Shown piece after piece: positions 1 to 6,405 of a stretch of 16,578 bases of DNA. Below the pieces are notes generated by a model that was given only the letters and a program-made list of their open reading frames with translations, did no database searches and had not been told where the DNA came from. A program made the translations under genes and the position numbers. Position 1 is the first letter of the stretch, and each line of letters starts with the position of its first letter. The stretch is from DATCJA01 sp050742335 (GTDB lineage Bacteria > Acidobacteriota > Vicinamibacteria > Vicinamibacterales > UBA2999): contig JBOGIR010000067.1 of NCBI GenBank assembly GCA_050742335.1, positions 1 to 16,578 of the forward strand, in the 5' to 3' direction.

Positions 1-1
1 A

Positions 2-1063
2 GTCGATCCTGCCCGCATCGACGACGTGATCCTGGGGTGTACGAATCAAGCGGGGGAGGACAACCGCAACATCGCCCGCATGGCGGTCCTGCTGGCCGGG
101 TTGCCCATCGACGTTCCGGGGCAGACCGTCAATCGGCTGTGCGGCTCCGGCCTGCAGGCCGTGGCGAGCGCCGCGCAGGCGGTCAAGGCCGGCGAAGGGG
201 AGGCGTTCGTCGCTGGTGGCGTCGAGAACATGACGCGGGCGCCGTACGTGATGCTGAAGCCCGCGACCGCATGGAGTCGTGCAACTCCCCCCGTGGCGGA
301 CTCCACCGTCGGGTGGCGGTTCGTCAATCCGCGCATGCCTGAGGCCTGGTCGATCTCGCTTGGCATGACGGCGGAGGTCGTGGCGAAGCGGTATGGAATC
401 ACGCGAGGCGATCAGGACGCGTTCGCGCTCGAGAGCCAGCGGCGCGCGGCCCGTGCGCTGCGTGACGGTGTGTTCACCGATGAGATCATCCCGGTGGAGG
501 TACCTGTTCCTGGTGGCGCCGCGCGCTCAGTCAGCGTTGACGAACACCCGCGGCCCGACGTCACGCCAGCGCAGTTGTCTGCGCTGCCACCGGCCTTCGA
601 TCCGCAGGGGAGCGTGACCGCCGGGAACTCGAGCGGCATCAATGACGGCGCCTCGGCGCTTCTGGTTGTGGCCGACGGTGCAGCGGCCGCCCGGCCGCTG
701 GCGCGCATCGTCACGACGGCCGTGGCCGGCGTCGATCCGGCGTCGATGGGGCTTGGTCCGATACCGGCCGTGAGAAAGGCGCTCGCCCGAGCAGGGCTCA
801 CGGCGGCGCAGATGGACCTCATCGAGCTGAACGAGGCGTTCGCCGCGCAGGCCATCGCCTGCATCCGCGAGCTCGAGTTCGATCCGGAGCGTGTCAACGT
901 GCACGGGGGCGCGATCGCCCTTGGACACGCCCTCGGCTCATCGGGCTCTCGCATTCTCACCACGCTCGTGCACGCGCTCCACCGCCGGCAGGCGCGGTAC
1001 GGTCTGGCGACGATGTGCATCGGCGTCGGGCAGGGGATCGCCACCATCGTCGAGCGGGTGTGA
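2..1063 (+). CDS. pcaF: Thiolase, PcaF-type (3-oxoadipyl-CoA / acetyl-CoA C-acyltransferase), 5' truncated by window edge
   Basis: Condensing/thiolytic enzyme that would split a 3-oxoacyl-CoA (3-oxoadipyl-CoA or acetoacetyl-CoA) with CoA to release acetyl-CoA in the cytoplasm. The frame is already open at base 2 and 354 codons are visible, so roughly the first 40-50 residues of a ~400-residue thiolase are missing; the GTG at 26 is internal. Seen: NRLCGSG with the nucleophilic Cys at 140-142, NEAFAAQ, GGAIALGH with the catalytic His at 926-928, and CIGVGQG with the second catalytic Cys at 1016-1018. The strings GCTNQAGEDNRN, TVGWRFVNP and TMCIGVGQG are, from memory of the family, characteristic of the PcaF/PaaJ branch rather than of PhaA. 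Odd: the usual GHP after the catalytic His is GHA here. It converges on the symporter gene. Substrate choice is inference; the thiolase call is firm. Confidence 0.9.
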   Translation, partial: VDPARIDDVILGCTNQAGEDNRNIARMAVLLAGLPIDVPGQTVNRLCGSGLQAVASAAQAVKAGEGEAFVAGGVENMTRAPYVMLKPATAWSRATPPVADSTVGWRFVNPRMPEAWSISLGMTAEVVAKRYGITRGDQDAFALESQRRAARALRDGVFTDEIIPVEVPVPGGAARSVSVDEHPRPDVTPAQLSALPPAFDPQGSVTAGNSSGINDGASALLVVADGAAAARPLARIVTTAVAGVDPASMGLGPIPAVRKALARAGLTAAQMDLIELNEAFAAQAIACIRELEFDPERVNVHGGAIALGHALGSSGSRILTTLVHALHRRQARYGLATMCIGVGQGIATIVERV

Positions 1064-1073
1064 CGGTATTGTA

Positions 1074-1228
1074 GATTTCCAGATTGTCGATTGGAGAGTG
1101 TTGTCGAATGATGATTTTCGATTGACGGATTGATTGTCGATTGGTCGCTGCTTCTCTCAATCGCCAATCCACTCGACAATCGTCATTCAAAAATCGTCAA
1201 CAATCACCAATCGATCGATCTGCAATCT
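1074..1228. repeat. Intergenic heptad-cadence repeat, locus A: inverted pair
   Basis: AT-richer than its surroundings and lying between two convergent genes. The left half has GATT-type units beginning at 1082, 1089, 1096 (GAGT), 1106 (GAAT), 1113, 1120, 1128 and 1139, so mostly 7 nt apart with one 10-nt step. The right half (about 1158-1228) is the same element inverted: AATC-type units end at 1162, 1169, 1181, 1188, 1195, 1205 and 1212, again 7-7-10-7. The two halves could fold into a long imperfect hairpin. Related copies lie at loci B (9056-9218) and C (11640-11714). No protein-coding signal was seen; the frames that cross it translate to low-complexity Arg/Gln/Ser-rich peptides. Confidence 0.85.
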
Positions 1229-1244
1229 TCGATGAGTCCCTGAC

Positions 1245-2540
1245 TCACACCCGATCGAGCGCCCCGGCGCGATGCTTGAGGGCCGGCAGCGTCGCGAGGC
1301 TGACCAGCGTCGTCGCGAACGCAAACGCGGCGATGGCCGTCGATGACTGATAGATCAGAAACAGATAGGCGGCCACGGCCGGGGCCGGGCCGCCGGCGGT
1401 GATGGCCGCCAGGTGGTAGCCGAGGCCGGACCCGGTGTACCGGCGTGACGCGGGGAAATTCTCGGCGATGACAGCTGCCTGCGGTCCATACTGCAGATCC
1501 TGGAACAGGCCGTCAACGAGCAGACCGAGCGTCACGAGCGGCACGGCCTTCGTGTTCATGAGCGCGAAGAGCACGAACGCCCACAGGCCAGTGCCGATGC
1601 AGCCAGCCCCGATCACCCGCGCGCGCCCGTACACGTCCGACAGATGGCCCGCGAGCGGGAGCATCGCGAGCGCTCCTACGGCGCGGATCGACACAGCGTT
1701 GAGTAAGTCGGAGCGGTCCATCCCGAGCACTTGCGTGCCGTAGGTGAGCACGTACGTCGTGGTGATGTAGAACGGCGCCAGCTGCCCCGTGCGCAGGAGC
1801 ATCGTCAGGAGCACTTCACGCCAGTTGGTCCGCAGCACCTCGATGACGGGGGCCTGGACGATCTTCTGCTCCGCCTTGAGATTAGCGAACACGGGCGATT
1901 CGAGAATGCCGAGGCGGATCCACAGCCCGATCGCGACGAGCACGATGCTCGCCAGGAACGGCACGCGCCATCCCCATTCGAGAAAGGCGGCCTCGTCCAG
2001 CGAGGCGCTCATCACCGACAGCGCGCTGTTCGCCATGATGGCCCCGAGCGGCGAACCCATCTGAGGGAAGCTCATGGCGAACCCGCGGCGGCCCGGCGAG
2101 GCCCACTCGCCGGCCATCAGCACCGAGCCGCTCCACTCGCCACCGACGGCGATGCCCTGCATCGCGCGGAGCAGCGTCAGGAGCACGGCGCCCCAGAAGC
2201 CGATGCTGTCGTAGGTAGGCAACAATCCGATGGCCGTCGTCGAGAGCCCCATGATGAGCATCGTCACGACGAGCAGTGCCTTGCGGCCGATGCGGTCGCC
2301 CCAGTGGCCGAAGAATGCGGCGCCCAGTGGACGGGCGACGAAACCTGCATAGAAGGTGACGTACGAGAGGATGCTCCCGACGAACGGATCGAGGTTCGAG
2401 AAAAAGAGCTTCGGGAAAATCAGCGCAGCCGCGGCGCCGTACAGATAGAAGTCGTACCATTCCACCGTCGTCCCGACGGTGGATGCCACGACCGCACGTC
2501 TCAAATGGCGGCGGTGCGACTGCTCGTCGAGATGATTCAA
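1245..2540 (-). CDS. MFS transporter, metabolite:H+ symporter (MHS) family
   Basis: Inner-membrane proton symporter, 431 residues, the usual size for this family, with about 12 hydrophobic segments. Seen: the N-terminal TTVEWYDFYLYG signature of MHS carriers (about 24-35), loop motif GDRIGRK between helices 2 and 3 (81-87), and RAMQGIAVGGEWSGS (125-139). The family includes KgtP, ShiA, ProP and the beta-ketoadipate carrier PcaT, so an organic acid is the likely cargo. The nearby PcaF-type thiolase and 3-oxoacid CoA-transferase make a dicarboxylate or 3-oxoacid plausible, but this is inference from context. The start is uncertain: TTG at 2540 is the first start codon in frame, a second TTG lies at 2504, no ATG precedes the first signature, and neither has a clear Shine-Dalgarno. 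It is convergent with the thiolase and downstream of a hairpin-rich gap. Confidence 0.9.
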   Translation of the reverse strand: MNHLDEQSHRRHLRRAVVASTVGTTVEWYDFYLYGAAAALIFPKLFFSNLDPFVGSILSYVTFYAGFVARPLGAAFFGHWGDRIGRKALLVVTMLIMGLSTTAIGLLPTYDSIGFWGAVLLTLLRAMQGIAVGGEWSGSVLMAGEWASPGRRGFAMSFPQMGSPLGAIMANSALSVMSASLDEAAFLEWGWRVPFLASIVLVAIGLWIRLGILESPVFANLKAEQKIVQAPVIEVLRTNWREVLLTMLLRTGQLAPFYITTTYVLTYGTQVLGMDRSDLLNAVSIRAVGALAMLPLAGHLSDVYGRARVIGAGCIGTGLWAFVLFALMNTKAVPLVTLGLLVDGLFQDLQYGPQAAVIAENFPASRRYTGSGLGYHLAAITAGGPAPAVAAYLFLIYQSSTAIAAFAFATTLVSLATLPALKHRAGALDRV

Positions 2541-2559
2541 GGGATCGTGTGACGCGTGG

Positions 2560-2618
2560 CTAGCGAGGCTTCGCGTCAGACCAGTGAGAAAGAAGCCCAG
2601 GCGGCTTCGCCTCGCTAG
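2560..2618. repeat. 10-bp perfect inverted repeat upstream of the symporter gene
   Basis: CTAGCGAGGC at 2560-2569 is exactly repeated in inverted form (GCCTCGCTAG) at 2609-2618 with a 39-nt spacer. Both arms carry an additional CTTCGC-type mini-palindrome. It sits just 5' of the symporter start on the minus strand, so on RNA it would form a stem in the leader or end the upstream transcript. No recognisable regulator box; role unknown. Confidence 0.6.
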
Positions 2619-2632
2619 GGCAGTGTCTTTTT

Positions 2633-2650
2633 GCCCCGCTTTCGCGGGGC
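2633..2650. terminator. GC-rich tetraloop hairpin, possible transcript end
   Basis: Perfect 7-bp stem GCCCCGC/GCGGGGC with a TTTC loop on the plus strand (GAAA, a GNRA-type tetraloop, on the minus strand). It is flanked by TTTTT on the left and GAGAAAA on the right, so neither strand has a classic U-tail after the stem. It lies 46 bp beyond the stop of the leftward binding-protein gene and is more likely an RNA end-stabilising hairpin or weak terminator for that gene than a full intrinsic terminator. Confidence 0.5.
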
Positions 2651-2651
2651 G

Positions 2652-2697
2652 AGAAAACTTGACTCATTTGGTTGGAATTTTCGAGGTCAAGTTTTCT
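2652..2697 (-). terminator. 12-bp perfect inverted repeat overlapping the stop codon of the binding-protein gene
   Basis: AGAAAACTTGAC at 2652-2663 pairs exactly with GTCAAGTTTTCT at 2686-2697 across a 22-nt loop. The distal arm overlaps the TAG stop (2696-2698) of the leftward binding-protein gene. On the minus-strand transcript the second arm ends in TTTTCT, so this could act as a stem plus short U-tract terminator. The long loop is unusual for an intrinsic terminator. Confidence 0.5.
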
Positions 2698-3460
2698 AGC
2701 GGGTGGCCGGTTTCATGCCGGTGGCCTGGAGCGCGGGTGCGGCGCCCGGACTCATGAGAAAACGGATCAGGGCTTCCGCGGCGTTCGCATCCCGCGCACT
2801 CGCGGCGATCCCGGCCGTCATGACGATCGGGCGTTGGAACTCCTTCGGAAACAGTCCGAGCACCTCGACGCCGGCAACGGTCTGGATCTCGCTGCGCGGG
2901 GCGAAGACCAATTCGTTCTCGCCGCGGGCGACTGTCTCGGCGGCAGTCCCAGGCACGTGCTGCAGCACGATCCTGGACCTGACCTGTTCCTCGATGCCGA
3001 GCGCCCGCAGCATCGCGGCGACGGGCTCGCTCGATGCGCCGCCTTCCGTCCACGTCAACGACCTGGCAGCGAGCAGGCGCCGCTTCATGGCGTCCGGGGT
3101 GCCGACGTCGGCTTTGGGAGCGCCGGCGCGGATGCCAACCGCGAGATCGACGCTGGCGATGTCGGTGCGCGTGCCGTTCCGAACCCGACCTGTCTTGACG
3201 AGTTCGTCGATCAGGTTGGGCGTGAGAATGGCCAGGTCGAACGGCTCGCCCTTGTCGATCGATTGCCTCAACGCCGTCGAGGAGGAGTACCGCACGTCGA
3301 TGCGGCGTCCGATGGCGCGCTCGGCGTTGGGAAGGAGCTGTTCCATGGCCACCCTGATGGCGTTCGAGCAGAAAACCCGGAGGGGCGGAGCCTGCCCGCT
3401 TCCCGTTCGCGCCGGAAGGAAGAGCAGGACGACCGTGGACAGCAGGAGGAGTATTCGCAC
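2696..3460 (-). CDS. Periplasmic substrate-binding protein, ModA-like (molybdate-type, PBP2 fold)
   Basis: 254 residues, matching the ModA-type size. The start chosen is GTG at 3460, giving a short basic MRI followed by a hydrophobic LLLLSTVVLLFL core and a cleavage-like site near SGQA, that is, a Sec signal peptide; GTG at 3475 is an alternative. The mature part begins LRVFCSNA, followed by YSSSTALRQSI and FDLAILTP, the layout of extracellular oxyanion-binding proteins (N-lobe strand, Ser/Thr-rich ligand loop). It ends with a typical FLMSPGAAPALQATG segment. No modB permease or modC ATPase gene lies next to it in the window, so it is an orphan here and its ligand cannot be stated; related acidobacterial proteins are often annotated as molybdate binding only by fold. 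Its 5' end shares an 100-bp divergent control region with scoA. Confidence 0.75.
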   Translation of the reverse strand: MRILLLLSTVVLLFLPARTGSGQAPPLRVFCSNAIRVAMEQLLPNAERAIGRRIDVRYSSSTALRQSIDKGEPFDLAILTPNLIDELVKTGRVRNGTRTDIASVDLAVGIRAGAPKADVGTPDAMKRRLLAARSLTWTEGGASSEPVAAMLRALGIEEQVRSRIVLQHVPGTAAETVARGENELVFAPRSEIQTVAGVEVLGLFPKEFQRPIVMTAGIAASARDANAAEALIRFLMSPGAAPALQATGMKPATR

Positions 3461-3495
3461 GGGCGCGATTATCACACGGATGCACGCACGGCCTT

Positions 3496-3536
3496 GGGCT
3501 TTCGGCTCTGGGCTCCGGGCTCTGGGCTCGGGCTTT
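3496..3536. repeat. Tandem 7-nt repeat (GGGCTCT-type), about six units
   Basis: Units read GGGCTTT, CGGCTCT, GGGCTCC, GGGCTCT, GGGCTCG and a final GGGCTTT that overlaps by one base. The period is exactly 7 for the first five. It lies inside the 100-bp divergent spacer between the binding-protein gene and scoA, just upstream of the scoA promoter-like box, so changes in unit number would change promoter spacing. No function can be assigned. Confidence 0.75.
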
Positions 3537-3544
3537 CGACGGCG

Positions 3545-3550
3545 TATCAT
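3545..3550 (+). promoter_or_regulatory. Candidate -10 box of scoA, near-leaderless geometry
   Basis: TATCAT, 10 nt before the ATG of scoA. With transcription starting about 7 nt beyond such a box, the RNA would begin within a few bases of the start codon. No Shine-Dalgarno is visible before scoA, which agrees with a leaderless or very short leader. No convincing -35 box at 17 nt; that position falls in the heptamer repeat. Confidence 0.4.
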
Positions 3551-3560
3551 TAGCGGCTCG

Positions 3561-4235
3561 ATGAACAAGGTTCTGCACAGTGCCGAGGAAGCCGTGGCGG
3601 CCATTCCCGATGGCGCCAGCATCATGGTCGGTGGTTTCGGGCTGTGCGGCGTGCCCCAGAACCTGCTCAACGCCCTGCACGCCCGCGGCACCAGGAACCT
3701 CACCATCATCAGCAACAACGCCGGTGTGGACGGTTCGGGGGTAGGCGTCCTGCTCATGGCGGGACAGATCGCCAGAGTGATCGCCACGTATGTGGGGGAG
3801 AACAAGGAATTCGAGCGTCAGGTGATGCGCGGCCAGATCGAGGCCGAGCTGATACCGCAGGGGACGTTTGCAGAACGCATTCGCGCCGGCGGCGCCGGCA
3901 TCGGCGGGTTCTTCACACCCACGGGCGTCGGCACGGCTGTGGCCGAGGGCAAGGACACGCGCCTCATCGACGGCCGGGTGTACCTGCTCGAGAAGCCGCT
4001 GCGCGCCGACTTCGCGTTCGTCAAGGCGTACCGAGGCGACCGTCGCGGCAACCTCGTGTATCGCAAGACGGCGCGCAATTTCAATCCGCTGATGGCCACG
4101 GCCGCCGACGTGACCATTGCGGAAGTCGAGCAGCTGGTCGAACCGGGCGAGATCGATCCCGACGCCGTGATTACGCCAGGAATTTTCGTCACACACATTT
4201 TCGAGAGAAAATCATCGATGGATTCCGGGGCCTGA
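3561..4235 (+). CDS. scoA: Succinyl-CoA:3-ketoacid CoA-transferase subunit A
   Basis: Alpha subunit of a class I CoA-transferase that moves CoA from succinyl-CoA to acetoacetate or another 3-oxoacid in the cytoplasm; 224 residues, normal for the family. Seen: the subunit A signature GGFGLCGVPQNLL at about 24-36, then SNNAGVD, YVGENKEFERQ, VPQG-like IPQGTFAERIRAGGAGI, and RKTARNFNPLMA. The FGLCG and YVGENK strings point to the ScoA branch rather than PcaI (which has FGTAG-type loops), though 3-oxoadipate cannot be excluded. The ATG start aligns with family N-termini; the frame is open further upstream through the divergent gene, but that extension has no family similarity. Three bases separate its stop from scoB, so the two are co-translated. 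Confidence 0.95.
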   Translation: MNKVLHSAEEAVAAIPDGASIMVGGFGLCGVPQNLLNALHARGTRNLTIISNNAGVDGSGVGVLLMAGQIARVIATYVGENKEFERQVMRGQIEAELIPQGTFAERIRAGGAGIGGFFTPTGVGTAVAEGKDTRLIDGRVYLLEKPLRADFAFVKAYRGDRRGNLVYRKTARNFNPLMATAADVTIAEVEQLVEPGEIDPDAVITPGIFVTHIFERKSSMDSGA

Positions 4236-4238
4236 ACT

Positions 4239-4886
4239 ATGGACAAGCGCGAACGCATCGTGCGGCGCGTCGCCCGGGAGCTGCGCGACGGCGACTATGT
4301 GAATCTCGGTATCGGCATGCCGACGCTCGTGGCCAATTACATTCCCGCCGACATCGACATCACGCTCCACTCGGAGAACGGCATGCTGGGCGTCGGGCCG
4401 CATGCGCCGGAACTGGACGTCGACCCGGACCTGATCAACGCCGGGAAGGAACCGGTTCTCGAGCTGCCCGGCGCGGCGTACTTCAACGGGGCCGAGTCCT
4501 TTGCGATGGTGCGGGGCGGACACATCGACGTCACCGTGCTTGGCGCCTTCGAGGTGGACGAGGAGGGGAACCTGGCCAACTGGATGATTCCGGGTACGAT
4601 GGTCAAGGGGATGGGCGGCGCCATGGATCTGGTGACTGGTGCACGCCGCGTGATCGTGGCGATGGAGCACACGACGAAGAGCGGTGGGCACAAGATCCTC
4701 GAGCGGTGCACGCTGCCGCTGACCGGCGTCAAGGTGGTGCACCGGATCGTGACCGAGCTGGCCGTCATCGATGTGACGCCGCAGGGCCTGGTGCTGCGGG
4801 AAATCGCGGCCGACACGACCGTTGACGCCGTGCGTCGCGCCACGGGCGCCGCGCTCGTCAATGACGAACCAGCCGCGTTTTCGTAG
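4239..4886 (+). CDS. scoB: Succinyl-CoA:3-ketoacid CoA-transferase subunit B
   Basis: Beta subunit carrying the catalytic glutamate that forms the enzyme-CoA thioester; 215 residues. Seen: VNLGIGMPTLVANYIP (21-36), SENGMLGVGP with the catalytic Glu at residue 46, GAAYFNGAESFAMVRGGHID, and the GxG string KGMGGAMDLV. It starts with ATG 3 nt after the scoA stop, as expected for the heterodimer partner. Together with the PcaF-type thiolase 3 kb upstream it would activate a 3-oxoacid and cleave it to acetyl-CoA. No terminator hairpin is obvious right after the stop. The following 281 bp hold no gene I can support. Confidence 0.95.
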   Translation: MDKRERIVRRVARELRDGDYVNLGIGMPTLVANYIPADIDITLHSENGMLGVGPHAPELDVDPDLINAGKEPVLELPGAAYFNGAESFAMVRGGHIDVTVLGAFEVDEEGNLANWMIPGTMVKGMGGAMDLVTGARRVIVAMEHTTKSGGHKILERCTLPLTGVKVVHRIVTELAVIDVTPQGLVLREIAADTTVDAVRRATGAALVNDEPAAFS

Positions 4887-5167
4887 GTCAGCTCTACCGC
4901 ACGGCGATGTGTCGGATGGATTGCGCCGCGTTGTCGATCTTTCCGGCTTGGGCCGGCCTCAGCATGGACATCAAGTCCCGGGAGGTTGCGGGGCCCTCGA
5001 CAGAATCGCGAAGGTCGATGCGCCCGACAAGCCGCTGTTCGTCGCTGGAGGCCCGGGCTCGGCGCAGTGACTGTGACTCTTTGACTGACACGTTTCTGCC
5101 GGGTGGTGTCGGTGATCTTTGACGGAGGAACGCAGACGAGCGGGCGAAAAGTGAGGAGGGTGTCCCG

Positions 5168-6280
5168 ATGATCGGCAGCTCGAAACCACGACGGCTTGGC
5201 ATCGTCGTCTCGGTTCTGGGGATCGCACTCGCAGTCACGTCGATCGATGCAGGACAGGGCGGCGGACCCGCGCCGCCACCGGCCCCTGGTCAGGGAATAC
5301 GGGTCGATGCGCGGCGGGGACCGGTCGATCTGGGCGTGACCGATCCCGCGCTCATCGGTGCCATCGACGTGCACGCGCATCTCGATCCCGACAGCCCAGG
5401 CACGGGCGAGGTGGTGCGCGGGTACGACGTGATGAAGTTTGCGAAGATTGCGCAATCACGCGGCATGCGCGGCTTCGTCGTGAAGACACACAACGGCCCG
5501 CAGTCGGCGGCGGCCGCGTACCTGGCGCGCGAATACGCGACGCCCGGCCTGGACATCTTCGGCCTCATGGCCATGAATCTCGCCTCGGGCGGCATCAACG
5601 TGGCGGCGATGTACGAATTCACGCACATCAAAGGCGGATGGGGACGCATCATCATGATGCCGACCCGCGACGCAAGCCGGGAGCGCGCCAACCAGACCCC
5701 CGAATACCTCGCCAACGCACGACCCTGGATCCAGTTCCTGCCGCCGGGTGCGCCGACAATCGTCGACACCGTCCGCAACGGGCAACTCCTGCCTGAGGTG
5801 GTGCACTTCATCGGCGTGATGAGCAAGATGGCGTCGGTCGACAGCAACGGTCCGCTGGTGTTGGCGACCGGACACGCCACGCCGGAAGAAGCGCTGTTGC
5901 TGGCCCGGGAGGGACGCAGGCAGCGACTACAGGTGGTGGTGACGCACGGCGGCGGAACAGCCTCGGAATTCCAGGAGGCGGCAAAGCTCGGCGCCTTCCT
6001 CGAGTTCAACAGCGCGGCAGTTGTGCGAGACTTCAACAATGCCAAGGCGATGGTTCCGGCGATCCGCAGGGTTGGTGCCCAATCGATCGTGATCGGCACT
6101 GACTGCGGTCAGATGAACAACCCTCATCCGGCCGACTGTATGGGTCTCATGGCCAAAGCACTGCGCGCGCAGGGTATCACCGAGCGTGAGCTCAACCTCA
6201 TGTTCAAAGAGAACCCGGCAAAACTGCTCGGTCTCGAACCGCCCCCGCCGCAGACGGTCCAGACCGCGACTCGTCAGTGA
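5168..6280 (+). CDS. Exported metal-dependent hydrolase, DUF6282-type amidohydrolase fold
   Basis: 370 residues. The N-terminus has a basic start and a hydrophobic stretch (about 10-25), then a Gly/Pro-rich linker, so it is probably exported by Sec. The body looks like a TIM-barrel amidohydrolase: IDVHAHLDPD with His69 and His71, VVKTHNGP with Lys106 and His108, LATGHATPEEALLLARE with His236, VVVTHGGG with His260, and VIGTDCGQ with Asp312. These are the places where such enzymes bind one or two metals, Lys106 being a candidate for the carbamylated bridge (inference). The substrate is unknown. Start ATG is supported by AGGAGGG at 5154-5160, 7 nt upstream. The C-terminal Pro/Gln/Thr tail is low complexity. 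It leads a run of exported proteins and may act with the propellers that follow. Confidence 0.8.
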   Translation: MIGSSKPRRLGIVVSVLGIALAVTSIDAGQGGGPAPPPAPGQGIRVDARRGPVDLGVTDPALIGAIDVHAHLDPDSPGTGEVVRGYDVMKFAKIAQSRGMRGFVVKTHNGPQSAAAAYLAREYATPGLDIFGLMAMNLASGGINVAAMYEFTHIKGGWGRIIMMPTRDASRERANQTPEYLANARPWIQFLPPGAPTIVDTVRNGQLLPEVVHFIGVMSKMASVDSNGPLVLATGHATPEEALLLAREGRRQRLQVVVTHGGGTASEFQEAAKLGAFLEFNSAAVVRDFNNAKAMVPAIRRVGAQSIVIGTDCGQMNNPHPADCMGLMAKALRAQGITERELNLMFKENPAKLLGLEPPPPQTVQTATRQ

Positions 6281-6309
6281 CGGTCACGCGGCACCAGCGA
6301 GGCGGCCGT

Positions 6310-6393
6310 TCACTTGCGCCTGAGGTCGACGCCGAGGGATAGCGAGGAGTGCCACGCCACGAAGGGGATGAAGTAGTTCGCAGGATTTTCCAC
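6310..6393 (-). pseudogene. Possible leftover C-terminus of an outer-membrane-type protein
   Basis: Reading leftward, an open stretch ends at TGA (6310-6312) and encodes NPANYFIPFVAWHSSL followed by SLGVDLRRK. Nearly every codon from 6384 down to 6313 ends in G or C, as in real genes of this window, and alternating aromatic/hydrophobic residues look like the last beta-strands of a barrel. The frame is closed by TAG at 6424-6426, so at most 37 codons remain, and its upper end runs under the Shine-Dalgarno and start of the next propeller gene. I read it as the tail of a gene whose body was lost when the propeller gene arrived, but a chance frame in GC-rich DNA is possible. Confidence 0.35.
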
Positions 6394-6405
6394 AAGGAGG
6401 CTTCT

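Noticed and set aside
412..1179. Long open frame on the minus strand opposite the thiolase
   Set aside because: Composition is Ser/Ala/Thr/Arg-rich with no motif; the thiolase on the plus strand has full catalytic motifs. The upper end runs into the repeat.
1074..1235. Integrase attachment site or IS end at repeat locus A
   Set aside because: No transposase or integrase gene, no tRNA, and no target duplication that I can see at the edges.
1731..2552. Long open frame on the plus strand opposite the symporter
   Set aside because: His/Arg/Glu-rich mirror of membrane-helix codons; the minus-strand symporter is certain.
2703..3560. In-frame upstream extension of scoA to 2703
   Set aside because: It lies antisense to the ModA-like gene and has no CoA-transferase similarity; family N-termini start at MNKVLHSAEE.
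2664..4196. 510-codon open frame on the minus strand across ModA-like gene and scoA
   Set aside because: Shadow of both real genes, low-complexity Arg/His/Gly/Pro content.
4887..5167. Gap between scoB and the DUF6282-type gene: open frames in several phases, for example minus strand 4894-5238 ending RPAQAGKIDNAAQSIRHIAVR-like
   Set aside because: Several frames have similar third-position GC and none gives a recognisable domain or a start with Shine-Dalgarno. No hairpin terminator or RNA gene was seen. A worn gene tail cannot be excluded.
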